DNA of 64,000 nt from Zhengitettix transpicula (lineage: Eukaryota; Arthropoda; Insecta; Orthoptera; Tetrigidae): NCBI GenBank assembly GCA_037074705.1, contig JAYJMR010000042.1, positions 62,001 to 126,000 on the forward strand, read 5' to 3'. Of this stretch, positions 40,131 to 54,800 are shown in pieces. The translations under genes and the position numbers were made by a program. Position 1 is the stretch's first letter; each line of letters begins with the position of its first letter. The notes under the pieces were generated by a model, which ran no database searches, had not been told where the DNA came from, and worked only from the letters and a program-made list of their open reading frames with translations.

Positions 40131-43100
40131 CCATTAATATTAATTAATATATCGTAATATTTCGACGTTTCGACGACAAGTTTGGAATTTCACCAACCAA
40201 GAATCTTCAAATAACAAAGTCTTATTTCATAATAAATGACTCGTTCTTTATAAAAATTACTCAAACCAGAACTTCTAAAATCTTAATCCATTAATATTAA
40301 TTAATATATCGTAATATTTCGACGTTTCGACGACAAGTTTGGAATTTCACCAACCAAGAATCTTCAAATAACAAAGTCTTATTTCATAATAAATGACTCG
40401 TTCTTTATAAAAATTACTCAAACCTGCACTTCTAAAATCTTAATCTATTAATATTAATTAATATATCCCAATATTTCGACGTTTCGACGACAAGTTTGGA
40501 ATTTCACCAACCAAGAATCTTCAAATAACAAAGTCTTATTTCATAATAAATGACTCGTTCTTTATAAAAATTACTCAAACCTGCACTTCTAAAATCTTAA
40601 TCCATTAATATTAATTAATATATCGTAATATTTCGAGGTTTCGACGACAAGTTTGGAATTTCACCAACCAAGAATCTTCAAATAACAAAGTCTTATTTCA
40701 TAATAAATGACTCGTTCTTTATAAAAATTAGTCAAACCTGCACTTCTAAAATCTTAATCCATTAATATTAATTAATATATCGTAATATTTCGACGTTTCG
40801 ACGACAAGTTTGGAATTTCACCAACCAAGAATCTTCAAATAACAAAGTCTTATTTCATAATAAATGACTCGTTCTTTATAAAAATTACTCAAACCAGCAC
40901 TTCTAAAATCTTAATCCATTAATATTAATTAATATATCGTAATATTTCGACGTTTCGACGACAAGTTTGGAATTTCACCAACCAAGAATCTTCAAATAAC
41001 AAAGTCTTATTTCATAATAAATGACTCGTTCTTTATAAAAATTACTCAAACCTGCACTTCTAAAATCTTAATCTATTAATATTAATTAATATATCGTAAT
41101 ATTTCGACGTTTCGACGACAAGTTTGGAATTTCACCAACCAAGAATCTTCAAATAACAAAGTCTTATTTCATAATAAATGATTCGTTCTTTATAAAAATT
41201 ACTCAAACCTGCACTTCTAAAATCTTAATCCATTAATATTAATTAATATATCGTAATATTTCGACGTTTCGACGACAAGTTTGGAATTCCACCAACCAAG
41301 AATCTTCAAATAACAAAGTCTTATTTCATAATAAATGACTCGTTCTTTATAAAAATTACTCAAACCTGCACTTCTAAAATCTTAATCCATTAATATTAAT
41401 TAATATATCGTAATATTTCGACGTTTCGACGACAAGTTTGGAATTTCACCAACCAAGACTCTTCAAATAACTAAGTCTTATTTCATAATAAATGTCTAGT
41501 TCTTTATAAAAATTACTCAAACCTGCACTTCTAAAATCTTAATCCATTAATATTATTTAATATATCGTAATATTTCGACGTTTCGACGACAAGTTTGGAA
41601 TTTCACCAACCAAGAATCTTCAAATAACAAAGTCTTAATTCATAATAAATGATTCGTTCTTTATAAAAATTTCTCAAACCAGCACTTCTAAAATCATAAT
41701 CCATTAATATTAATTAATATATCGTAATATTTCGACGTTTCGACGACAAGTTTGGAATTTCACCAACCAAGAATCTTCAAATAACAAAGTCTTATTTCAT
41801 AATAAATGACTCGTTTTTTATAAAAATTACTCAAACCAGCACTTCTAAAATCTTAATCCATTAATATTAATTAATATATCGTAATATTTCGACGTTTCGA
41901 CGACAAGTTTGGAATTTCACCAACCAAGAATTTTAAAATAACAAAGTCTTATTTCATAATAAATGACTCGTTCTTTATAAAAATTACTCAAACCAGCACT
42001 TCTAAAATCTTAATGCATTAATATTAATTAATATTTCGTAATATTTCGACGTTTCGACGACAAGTTTGGAATTTCACCAACCAAGAATCTTCAAATAACA
42101 AAGTCTTATTTCATAATAAATGACTCGTTCTTTATAAAAATTACTCAAACCTGCACTTCTAAAATCTTAATCCATTAATATTAATTAATATATCGTAATA
42201 TTTCGACGTTTCGACGACAAGTTTGGAATTTCACCAACCAAGAATCTTCAAATAACAAAGTCTTATTTCATAATAAATGACTCGTTCTTTATAAAAATTA
42301 CTCAAACCAGCACTTCTAAAATCTTAATCCATTAATATTAATTAATATATCGTAATATTTCGAAGTTTCGACGACAAGTTTGGAATTTCACCAACCAAGA
42401 ATCTTCAAATAACAAAGTCTTATTTCATAATAAATGACTCGTTCTTTATAAAAATTACTCAAACCAGCACTTCTAAAATCTTAATCTATTAATATTAATT
42501 AATATATCCCAATATTTCGACGTTTCGACGACAAGTTTGGAATTTCACCAACCAAGAATCTTCAAATAACAAAGACTTATTTCATAATAAATGACTCGTT
42601 CTTTATAAAAATTACTCAAACCTGCACTTCTAAAATCTTAATCCATTAATATTAATTAATATATCGTAATATTTCGACGTTTCGACGACAAGTTTGGAAT
42701 TTCACCAACCAAGAATCTTCAAATAACAAAGTCTTATTTCATAATAAATGACTCGTTCTTTATAAAAATTACTCAAACCTGCACTTCTAAAATCTTAATC
42801 CATTAATATTAATTAATATATCGTAATATTTCGACGTTTCGACGACAAGTTTGGAATTTCACCAACCAAGAATCTTCAAATAACAAAGTCTTATTTCATA
42901 ATAAATGACTCGTTCTTTATAAAAATTACTCAAACCTGCACTTCTAAAATCTTAATCCATTAATATTAATTAATATATCGTAATATTTCGACGTTTCGAC
43001 GACAAGTTTGGAATTTCACCAACCAAGAATCTTCAAATAACAAAGTCTTATTTCATATAAAACGACTCGTTCTTTATAAAAATTACTCAAACCTGCACTT

Positions 43101-45281
43101 CTAAAATCTTAATCTATTAATATTAATTAATATATCCCAATATTTCGACGTTTCGACGACAATTTTGGAATTTCACCAACCAAGAATCTTCAAATAACAA
43201 AGTCTTATTTCATAATAAATGACTCGTTCTTTATAAAAATTACTCTAACCTGCACTTCTAAAACCTTATTCCATTAATATTAATTAATATATCGTAATAT
43301 TTCGACGTTTCGACGACAAGTTTGGAATTTCACCAACCAAGAATCTTCAAATAACAAAGTCTTATTTCATAATAAATGACTCGTTCTTTATAAAAATTAC
43401 TCAAACCTGCACTTCTAAAATCTTAATCTATTAATATTAATTAATATATCCCAATATTTCGACGTTTCGACGACAAGTTTGGAATTTCACCAACCAAGAA
43501 TCTTCAAATAACAAAGTCTTATTTCATTTAAATGACTCGTTCTTTATAAAAATTACTCAAACCTGCATTTCTAAAATCTTAATCCATTAATATTAATTAA
43601 TATATCGTAATATTTCGACGTTTCGACGACAAGTTTGGAATTTCACCAACCAAGAATCTTCAAATAACAAAGTCTTATTTCATAATAAATGACTCGTTCT
43701 TTATAAAAATTACTCAAACCTGCACTTCTAAAATCTTAATCCATTAATATTAATTAATATATCGTAATATTTCGACGTTTCGACGACAAGTTTGGAATTT
43801 CACCAACCAAGAATCTTCAAATAACAAAGTCTTATTTCATAATAAATGACTCGTTCTTTATAAAAATTACTCAAACCTGCACTTCTAAAATCTTAATCCA
43901 TTAATATTATTTAATATATCGTAATATTTCGACGTTTCGACGACAAGTTTGGAATTTCACCAACCAAGAATCTTCAAATAACAAAGTCTTATTTCATAAT
44001 AAATGATTCGTTCTTTATAAAAATTACTCAAACCAGCACTTCTAAAATCTTAATCCATTAATATTAAATAATATATCGTAATATTTCGACGTTTCGACGA
44101 CAAGTTTGGAATTTCACAAACCAAGAATCTTCAAATAACAAAGTCTTATTTAATAATAAATGACTCGTTCTTTATAAAAATTACTCAAACCAGCACTTCT
44201 AAAATCTTAATCCATTAATATTAATTAATATATCGTAATATTTCGACGTTTCGACGACAAGTTTGGAATTTCACCAACCAAGAATCTTCAAATAACAAAG
44301 TCTTATTTCATAATAAATGACTCGTTCTTTATAAAAATTACTCAAACCTGCACTTCTAAAATCTTAATCTATTAATATTAATTAATATATCCCAATATTT
44401 CGACGTTTCGACGACAAGTTTGGAATTTCACCAACCAAGAATCTTCAAATAACAAAGTCTTATTTCATTTAAATGACTCGTTCTTTATAAAAATTACTCA
44501 AACCTGCATTTCTAAAATCTTAATCCATTAATATTAATTAATATATCGTAATATTTCGACGTTTCGACGACAAGTTTGGAATTTCACCAACCAAGAATCT
44601 TCAAATAACAAAGTCTTATTTCATAATAAATGACTCGTTCTTTATAAAAATTACTCAAACCTGCACTTCTAAAATCTTAATCCATTAATATTAATTAATA
44701 TATCGTAATATTTCGACGTTTCGACGACAAGTTTGGAATTTCACCAACCAAGAATCTTCAAATAACAAAGTCTTATTTCATAATAAATGACTCGTTCTTT
44801 ATAAAAATTACTCAAACCTGCACTTCTAAAATCTTAATCCATTAATATTATTTAATATATCGTAATATTTCGACGTTTCGACGACAAGTTTGGAATTTCA
44901 CCAACCAAGAATCTTCAAATAACAAAGTCTTATTTCATAATAAATGATTCGTTCTTTATAAAAATTACTCAAACCAGCACTTCTAAAATCTTAATCCATT
45001 AATATTAATTAATATATCGTAATATTTCGACGTTTCGACGACAAGTTTGGAATTTCACAAACCAAGAATCTTCAAATAACAAAGTCTTATTTCATAATAA
45101 ATGACTCGTTCTTTATAAAAATTACTCAAACCAGCACTTCTAAAATCTTAATCCATTAATATTAATTAATATATCGTAATATTTCGACGTTTCGACGACA
45201 AGTTTGGAATTTCACCAACCAAGAATCTTAAAATAACAAAGTCTTATTTCATAATAAATGACTCGTTCTTTATAAAAATTA
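40131..45281 (+). repeat. Super-unit U4, diverged derivative
   Basis: Related to U3 but shortened. The monomers carrying GACGGCAAG are missing (506 bp instead of 975 bp from the phase mark to TCGAGGTTTCG at 40,635), which is three monomers lost. Only one copy of the 12-monomer segment is present (AAGACTCTTC near 41,455, then AATTTTAAAA near 41,929). TTAAGATATCG is not seen. Private changes include GACTCGTGCT (40,081), GGAATTCCACC (41,283), AATGTCTAG (41,492) and AACGACTCG (43,062). The right end is set by the 6-monomer duplication; its exact limit is uncertain. Confidence 0.75.
43400..45281 (+). repeat. 6-monomer tandem duplication
   Basis: Markers recur at an offset of 941 bp: TTTCATTTAAATG (43,522/44,463), GCATTTCTAAA (43,565/44,506) and TTCACAAACC (44,113/45,054), together with the ATTATTTAATA monomer. 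The copies are about 43,400-44,340 and 44,341-45,281, with edges uncertain by about a monomer. The left copy alone has TTAAATAATA (near 44,065) and TATTTAATAATAAATG (near 44,148). Confidence 0.87.
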
Positions 45282-47270
45282 CTCAAACCAGCACTTCTAA
45301 AATCTTAATCCATTAATATTAATTAATATATCGTAATATTTCGACGTTTCGACGACAAGTTTGGAATTTCACCAACCAAGAATCTTCAAATAACAAAGAC
45401 TTATTTCATAATAAATGACTCGTTCTTTATAAAAATTACTCAAACCTGCACTTCTAAAATCTTAATCCATTAATATTAATTAATATATCGTAATATTTCG
45501 ACGTTTCGACGACAAGTTTGGAATTTCACCAACCAAGAATCTTCAAATAACAAAGTCTTATTTCATAATAAATGACTCGTTCTTTATAAAAATTACTCAA
45601 ACCAGCACTTCTAAAATCTTAATCCATTAATATTAATTAATATATCGTAATATTTCGACGTTATGACGACAAGTTTGGAATTTCACCAACCAAGAATCTT
45701 CAAATAACAAAGTCTTATTTCATAATAAATGACTCGTTCTTTATAAAAATTACTCAAACCAGCACTTCTAAAATCTTAATCTATTAATATTAATTAATAT
45801 ATCCCAATATTTCGACGTTTCGACGACAAGTTTGGAATTTCACCAACCAAGAATCTTCAAATAACAAAGTCTTATTTCATAATAAATGACTCGTTCTTTA
45901 TAAAAATTACTCAAACCTGCACTTCTAAAATCTTAATCCATTAATATTAATTAATATATCGTAATATTTCGACGTTTCGACGACAAGTTTGGAATTTCAC
46001 CAACCAAGAATCTTCAAATAACAAAGTCTTATTTCATAATAAATGACTCGTTCTTTATAAAAATTACTCAAACCTGCACTTCTAAAATCTTAATCCATTA
46101 ATTTTTATTAATATATCGTAATATTTCGACGTTTCGACGACAAGTTTGGAATTTCACCAACCAAGAATCTTCAAATAACAAAGTCTTATTTCATAATAAA
46201 TGACTCGTTCTTTATAAAAATTACTCAAACCTGCACTTCTAAAATCTTAATTTATTAATATTAATTAATATATCGTAATATTTCGACGTTTCGACGACAA
46301 GTTTGGAATTTCACCAACCAAGAATCTTCAAATAACAAAGTCTTATTTCATAATAAATGACTCGTTCTTTATAAAAATTACTCAAACCTGCACTTCTAAA
46401 ATCTTAATCCATTAATATTAATTAATATATCGTAATATTTCGACGTTTCGACGACAAGTTTGGAATTTCACCAACCAAGAATCTTCAAATAATAATGTCT
46501 TATTTCATAATAAATGACACGTTCTTTATAAAAATTACTCAAACCTGCACTTCTAAAATCTTAATCCATTAATATTAATTAATATATCGTAATATTTCGA
46601 CGTTTCGACGACAAGTTTGGAATTTCACCAACCAAGAATCTTCAAATAACAAAGTCTTATTTCATAATAAATGACTCCTTCTTTATAAAAATTACTCAAA
46701 CCAGCACTTCTAAAATCTTAATCTATTAATATTAATTAATATATCCCAATATTTCGACGTTTCGACGACAAGTTTGGAATTTCACCAACCAAGAATCTTC
46801 AAATAACAAAGTCTTATTTCATAATAAATGACTCGTTCTTTATAAAAATTACTCAAACCTGCACTTCTAAAATCTTATTCCATTAATATTAATTAATATA
46901 TCGTAATATTTCGACGTTTCGACGACAAGTTTGGAATTTCACCAACCAAGAATCTTCAAATAACAATGTCTTATTTCATAATAAATGACTCGTTCTTTAT
47001 AAAAATTACTCAAACCTGCACTTCTAAAATCTTAATCCATTAATATTAATTAATATATCGTAATATTTCGACGTTTCGACGACAAGTTTGGAATTTCACC
47101 AACCAAGAATCTTCAAATAACAAAGTCTTATTTCATAATAAATGACTCCTTCTTTATAAAAATTACTCAAACCAGCACTTCTAAAATCTTAATCTATTAA
47201 TATTAATTAATATATCCCAATATTTCGACGTTTCGACGACAAGTTTGGAATTTCACCAACCAAGAATCTT
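45282..47270 (+). repeat. Satellite monomers without a clear long HOR
   Basis: About 13 near-consensus monomers. Short-range repetition only: GACTCCTTCTTT (46,674 and 47,144) and the ATATCCCAATA monomer after each recur 3 monomers apart (470 bp). Private changes include TTATGACGAC (45,661), ATTTTTATTAATA (46,101) and AATAATGTCT (46,490). No gene or other element. Confidence 0.8.
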
Positions 47271-50200
47271 CAAATAACAAAGTCTTTTTTCATAATAAAT
47301 GACTCGTTCTTTATAAAAATTACTCAAACCTGCACTTCTAAAATCTTAATCTATTAATATTAAATAATATATCCCAATATTTCGACGTTTCGACGACAAG
47401 TTTGGAATTTCACCTACCAAGAATCTTCAAATAACAAAGTCTTATTTCATAATAAATGACTCGTTCTTTATAAAAATTACTCAAACCTGCACTTCTAAAA
47501 TCTTATTCCATTAATATTAATTATCATATCGTAATATTTCGACGTTTCGACGACAAGTTTGGAATTTCACCAACCAAGCATCTTCAAATAACAAAGTCTT
47601 ATTTCATAATAAATGACTCGTTCTTTATAAAAATTACTCAAACCTGCACTTCTAAAATCTTAATCCATTAATATTAATTAATATATCGTAATATTTCGAC
47701 GTTTCGACGACAAGTTTGGAATTTCACCAACCAAGAATCTTCAAAAAACAAAGTCTTATTTCATAATAAATGACTCGTTCTTTATAAAAATTACTCAAAC
47801 CTGCACTTCTAAAATCTTAATCTATTAATATTAATTAATATATCCCAATATTTCGACGTTTCGACGACAAGTTTGGAATTTCACCAACCAAGAATCTTCA
47901 AATAACAAAGTCTTATTTCATAATAAATGACTCGTTCTTTATAAAAATTACTCAAACCTGCACTTCTAAAATCTTATTCCATTAATATTAATTAATATAT
48001 CGTAATATTTCGACGTTTCGACGACAAGTTTGGAATTTCACCAACCAAGAATCTTCAAATAACAAAGTCTTATTTCATAATAAATGACTCGTTCTTTATA
48101 AAAATTACTCAAACCAGCACTTCTAAAATCTTAATCTATTAATATTAATTAATATATCCCAATATTTCGACGTTTCGACGACAAGTTTGGAATTTCACCA
48201 ACCAAGAATCTTCAAATAACAAAGTCTTATTTCATAATAAATGACTTGTTCTTTATAAAAATTACTCAAACTAGCACTTCTAAAATCTTAATCCATTAAT
48301 ATTAATTAATATATCGTAATATTTCGACGTTTCGACGACAAGTTTGGAATTTCATCAACCAAGAATCTTCAAATAACAAAGTCTTATTTCATAATAAATG
48401 ACTCGTTCTTTATAAAAATTACTCAAACCTGCACTTCTAAAATCTTAATCTATTAATATTAATTAATATATCGTAATATTTCGACGTTTCGACGACAAGT
48501 TTGGAATTTCACCAACCAAGAATCTTCAAATAACAAAGTCTTATTTCATAATAAATGACTCGTTCTTTATAAAAATTACTCAAACCTGCACTTCTAAAAT
48601 CTTAATCTATTAATATTAATTAATATATCGTAATATTTCGACGTTTCGACGACAAGTTTGGAATTTCACCAACCAAGAATCTTCAAATAACAAAGTCTTA
48701 TTTCATAATAAATGACTCGTTCTTTATAAAAATTACTCAAACCTGCACTTCTAAAATCTTAATCTATTAATATTAATTAATATATCGTAATATTTCGACG
48801 TTTCGACGACAAGTTTGGAATTTCACCAACCAAGAATCTTCAAATAACAAAGTCTTATTTCATAATAAATGACTCGTTCTTTATAAAAATTACTCAAACC
48901 TGCACTTCTAAAATCTTAATCCATTAATATTAATTAATATATCGTAATATTTCGACGTTTCGACGACAAGTTTGGAATTTCACCAACCAAGAATCTTCAA
49001 ATAACAAAGTCTTATTTCATAATAAATGACTCGTTCTTTAAAAAAATTACTCAAACCTGCACTTCTAAAATCTTAATCTATTAATATTAATTAATATATC
49101 GTAATATTTCGACGTTTCGACGACAAGTTTGGAATTTCAATAAACCAAGAATCTTCAAATAACAAAGTCTTATTTCATAATAAATGACTCGTTCTTTATA
49201 AAAATTACTCAAACCTGCACTTCTAAAATCTTAATCCATTAATATTAATTAATATATCGTAATATTTCGACGTTTCGACGACAAGTTTGGAATTTCACCA
49301 ACCAAGAATCTTCAAATAACAAAGTCTTTTTTCATAATAAATGACTCGTTCTTTATAAAAATTACTCAAACCTGCACTTCTAAAATCTTAATCTAATAAT
49401 ATTAATTAATATATCCCAATATTTCGACGTTTCGACGACAAGTTTGGAATTTCACCTACCAAGAATCTTCAAATAACAAAGTCTTATTTCATAATAAATG
49501 ACTCGTTCTTTATAAAAATTACTCAAACCTGCACTTCTAAAATCTTATTCCATTAATATTAATTATCATATCGTAATATTTCGACGTTTCGACGACAAGT
49601 TTGGAATTTCACCAACCAAGCATCTTCAAATAACAAAGTCTTATTTCATAATAAATGACTCGTTCTTTATAAAAATTACTCAAACCTGCACTTCTAAAAT
49701 CTTAATCCATTAATATTAATTAATATATCGTAATATTTCGACGTTTCGACGACAAGTTTGGAATTTCACCAACCAAGAATCTTCAAAAAACAAAGTCTTA
49801 TTTCATAATAAATGACTCGTTCTTTATAAAAATTACTCAAACCTGCACTTCTAAAATCTTAATCTATTAATATTAATTAATATATCCCAATATTTCGACG
49901 TTTCGACGACAAGTTTGGAATTTCACCAACCAAGAATCTTCAAATAACAAAGTCTTATTTCATAATAAATGACTCGTTCTTTATAAAAATTACTCAAACC
50001 TGCACTTCTAAAATCTTATTCCATTAATATTAATTAATATATCGTAATATTTCGACGTTTCGACGACAAGTTTGGAATTTCACCAACCAAGAATCTTCAA
50101 ATAACAAAGTCTTATTTCATAATAAATGACTCGTTCTTTATAAAAATTACTCAAACCAGCACTTCTAAAATCTTAATCTATTAATATTAATTAATATATC

Positions 50201-50360
50201 CCAATATTTCGACGTTTCGACGACAAGTTTGGAATTTCACCAACCAAGAATCTTCAAATAACAAAGTCTTATTTCATAATAAATGACTTGTTCTTTATAA
50301 AAATTACTCAAACTAGCACTTCTAAAATCTTAATCCATTAATATTAATTAATATATCGTA
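47271..50360 (+). repeat. 13-monomer spaced duplication
   Basis: Markers recur at 2,041-2,042 bp (13 x 157): GTCTTTTTTCATAAT (47,282/49,323), TTCACCTACC (47,409/49,452), TTATCATATCG (47,521/49,563), CAAGCATCTTC (47,576/49,618), CTTCAAAAAACAAAG (about 47,740/49,781), and GACTTGTTC with AAACTAGCAC (48,243/50,284). The matching segments are about 47,271-48,320 and 49,312-50,360. Between them lie six or so near-consensus monomers that are not repeated. Private changes are few (TTCATCAACC at 48,351; TTCAATAAACC at 49,136). Confidence 0.9.
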
Positions 50361-51660
50361 ATATTTCGACGTTTCGACGACAAGTTTGGAATTTCACCAA
50401 CCAAGAATCTTCAAATAACAAAGTCTTATTTCATAATAAATGACTCGTTCTTTATAAAAATTACTCAAACCTGCACTTCTAAAATCTTAATCCATTAATA
50501 TTAATTAATATATCGTAATATTTCGACGTTTCGGCGACAAGTTTGGAATTTCACCAACCAAAAATCTTCAAATAACAAAGTCTTATTTCATAATAAATGA
50601 CTCGTTTTTTATAAAAATTACTCAAACCTGCACTTCTAAAATCTTAATCCATTAATATTAATTAATATATCGTAATATTTCGACGTTTCGACGACAAGTT
50701 TGGAATTTCACCAACCAAGAAACTAAAAATAACAAAGTCTTATTTCATAATAAATGACTCGTTCTTTATAAAAATTACTCAAACCTGCACTTCTAAAATC
50801 TTAATCCATTAATATTAATTAATATATCGTAATATTTCGACGTTTCGACGACAAGTTTGGAATTTCACCAACCAAGAATCTTCAAATAACAAAGTCTTAT
50901 TTCATAATAAATGACTCGTTCTTTATAAAAATTACTCAAACCTGCACTTCTAAAATCTTAATCTATTAATATTAATTAATATATCGTAATATTTCGACGT
51001 TTCGACGACAAGTTTGAAATTTCACCAACAAAGAATCTTCAAATAACAAAGTCTTATTTCATAATAAATGACTCGTTCTTTATAAAAATTACTCAAACCT
51101 GCACTTCTAAAATCTTAATCCATTAATATTAATTAATATATCGTAATATTTCGACGTTTCGACGACAAGTTTGGAATTTCACCAACCAAGAATCTTCAAA
51201 TAACAAAGTCTTATTTCATAATAAATGACTCGTTCTTTATAAAAATTACTCAAACCTGCACTTCTAAAATCTTAATCCATTAATATTTATTAATATATCG
51301 TAATATTTCGACGTTTCGACGACAAGTTTGGAATTTCACCAACCAAGAATCTTCAAATAACAAAGTCTTATTTCATAATAAATGACTCGTTCTTTATAAA
51401 AATTACTCAAACCTGCAATTCTAAAATCTTAATCCATTAATATTAATTAATATATCGTAATATTTCGACGTTTCGACGACAAGTTTGGAATTTCACCAAC
51501 CAAGAATCTTCAAATAACAAAGTCTTATTTCATAATAAATGACTCGTTCTTTATAAAAATTACTCAAACCTGCACTTCTAAAATCTTAATCCATTAATAT
51601 TAATTAATATATCGTAATATTTCGACGTTTCGACGACAAGTTTGGAATTTCACCAACCAA
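50361..51660 (+). repeat. Transition monomers before the second subfamily
   Basis: Eight or so mostly consensus monomers. The first change of the A-rich segment appears here, as AAGAAACTAAAAATAAC near 50,717. The following monomers revert to AATCTTCAAATAAC until 51,661. Private changes include TTTCGGCGACAAG with CAAAAATC (50,531-50,566) and TTTGAAATTTCACCAACAAAG (51,015-51,033). Nothing but satellite is present. Confidence 0.8.
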
Positions 51661-51879
51661 GAATCTAAAAATAACAAAGTCTTATTTCATAATAAATGAC
51701 TCGTTCTTTATAAAAATTACTCAAACCAGCACTTCTAAAATCTTAATCTATTAATATTAATTAATATATCCCAATATTTCGACGTTTCGACGACAAGTTT
51801 GGAATTTCACCAACCAAGAATCTAAAAAAAACAAAGTCTTATTTCATAATAAATGACTCGTTCTTTATAAAAACTACCC

Positions 51880-54800
51880 AAACCAGCACAACTAAAATCT
51901 TAATCTATTAATATTAATTAATATATCCCAATATTTCGACGTTTCGACGACAAGTTTGGAATTTCACCAACCAAGAATCTAAAAATAACAAAGTCTTATT
52001 TCATAATAAATGACTCGTTCTTTATAAAAATTACTCAAACCAGCACTTCTAAAATCTTAATCTATTAATATTAATTAATATATCCCAATATTTCGACGTT
52101 TCGACGACAAGTTTGGAATTTCACCAACCAAGAATCTTCAAATAACAAAGTCTTATTTCATAATAAATGACTCGTTCTTTATAAAAATTAGTCAAACCTG
52201 CACTTCTAAAATCTTAATCTATTAATATTAATTAATATATCGTAATATTTCGACGTTTCGACGACAAGTTTGGAATTTCACCAACCAAGAATCTTCAAAT
52301 AACAAAGTCTTATTTCATAATAAATGACTCGTTCTTTATAAAAATTAGTCAAACCTGCACTTCTAAAATCTTAATTCATTAATATTAATTAATATATCCC
52401 AATATTTCGACGTTTCGAAGACAAGTTTTGAATTTCACCAACCAAGAAACTAAAAATAACAAAGTCTTATTTCATAATAAATGACTAGTTCTTTATAAAA
52501 ATTACTCAAACCTGCACTTCTAAAATCTTAATCTATTAATATTAATTAATATATCGTAATATTTGGACGTTTCGACGACAAGTTTGGAATTTCACCAACC
52601 AAGAATCTAAAAATAACAAAGTCTTATTTCATAATAAATGACACGTTCTTTATAAAAATTACTCAAACCTGCACTTCTAAAATCTTAATCTATTAATATT
52701 AATTTATATATCGTAATATTTCGACGTTTCGGCGACAAGTTTGGAATTTCACCAACCAAGAATCTAAAAATAACAAAGTCTTATTTCATAATAAATGACA
52801 CGTTCTTTATAAAAATTACTCAAACCTGCACTTCTAAAATCTTAATCTATTAATATTAATTAATATATCGTAATATTTCGACGTTTCGACGACAAGTTTG
52901 AAATTTCACCAACCAAGAATCTAAAAATAACAAAGTCTTATTTCATAATAAATGACACGTTCTTTATAAAAATTACTCAAACCTGCACTTCTAAAATCTT
53001 AATCTATTAATTTTAATTAATATATCATAATATTTCGACGTTTCGACGACAAGTTTGGAATTTCACCAACCAAGAATCTAAAAATAACAAAGTCTTATTT
53101 CATAATAAATGATTCGTTCTTTATAAAAATTACTCAAACCAGCACTTCTAAAATCTTAATCTATTAATATTAATTAATATATCGTAATATTTCGACGTTT
53201 CGACGACAAGTTTGGAATTTCACTAACCAAGAAACTAATAATAACAAAGTCTTATTTCATAATAAATGACACGTTCTTTATAAAAATTACTCAAACCTGC
53301 ACTTCTAAAATCTTAATCTATTAATATTTATTAATATATCGTAATATTTCGACGTTTCGACGACAAGTTTGGAATTTCACCAACCAAGAATCTAAAAATA
53401 ACAAAGTCTTATTTCATAATAAATGACACGTTCTTTATAAAAATTACTCAAACCTGCACTTCTAAAATCTTAATCTATTAATATTAATTAATATATCGTA
53501 ATATTTCGAAGTTTCGGCAACAAGTTTGGAATTTCACCAACCAAGATACTAAAAATAACAAAGTCTTATTTCATAAAAAATGACACGTTCTTTATAAAAA
53601 TTACTCAAACCTGCACTTCTAAAATCTTAATCTATTAATATTAATTAATATATCATAATATTTCGACGTTTCGACGACAAGTTTAGAATTTCACCAACCA
53701 AGAAACTAAAAATAACAAAGTCTTATTTAATAATAAATGATTCGTTCTTTATAAAAATTACTCAAACCTGCACTTCTAAAATCTTAATCTATTAATATTA
53801 ATTAATATATCGTAATATTTCGACGTTTCGGCAACAAGTTTGGAATTTCACCAACCAAGAATCTAAAAATAAACCAGTCTTATTTCATAATAAATGATTC
53901 GTTCTTTATAAAAAAATACTCAAACCAGCACTTCTAAAATCTTAATCTATTAATATTAATTAATATATCGTAATATTTCGACGTTTCGACGACAAGTTTG
54001 GAATTTCACCAACCAAGAAACTATAAATAACAAAGTCTTATTTCATAATAAATGATTCGTTCTTTATAAAAATTACTCAAACCTGCACTTCTAAAATCTT
54101 AATCTATTAATATTAATTAATATATATCGTAATATTTCGACGTTTCGACGACAAGTTTGGAATTTCACCAACCAAGAAACTATAAATAACAAAGTCTTAT
54201 TTCATAATAAATGATTCGTTCTTTATAAAAATTACTCAAACCAGCACTTCTAAAATCTTAATCTATTAATATTAATTAATATATCGTAATATTTCGACGT
54301 TTCGGCAACAAGTTTGGAATTTCACCAACCAAGATACTAAAAATAACAAAGTCTTATTTCATAATAAATGACATGTTCTTTATAAAAATTACTCAAACCT
54401 GCACTTCTAAAATCTTAATCTATTAATATTAATTAATATATCAAAATATTTCGACGTTTCGACGACAAGTTTGGAATTTCACCAACCAAGAAACTAAAAA
54501 TAACAAAGTCTTATTTAATAATAAATGATTCGTTCTTTATAAAAATTACTCAAACCTGCACTTCTAAAATCTTAATCTATTAATATTAATTAATATATCG
54601 TAATATTTCGACGTTTCGGCAACAAGTTTGGAATTTCACCAACCAAGAATCTAAAAATAAACCAGTCTTATTTCATAATAAATGATTCGTTCTTTATAAA
54701 AATTACTCAAACCTGCACTTCTAAAATCTTAATCCATTAATATTAATTAATATATCGTAATATTTCGACGTTTCGACGACAAGTTTGGAATTTCACCAAC

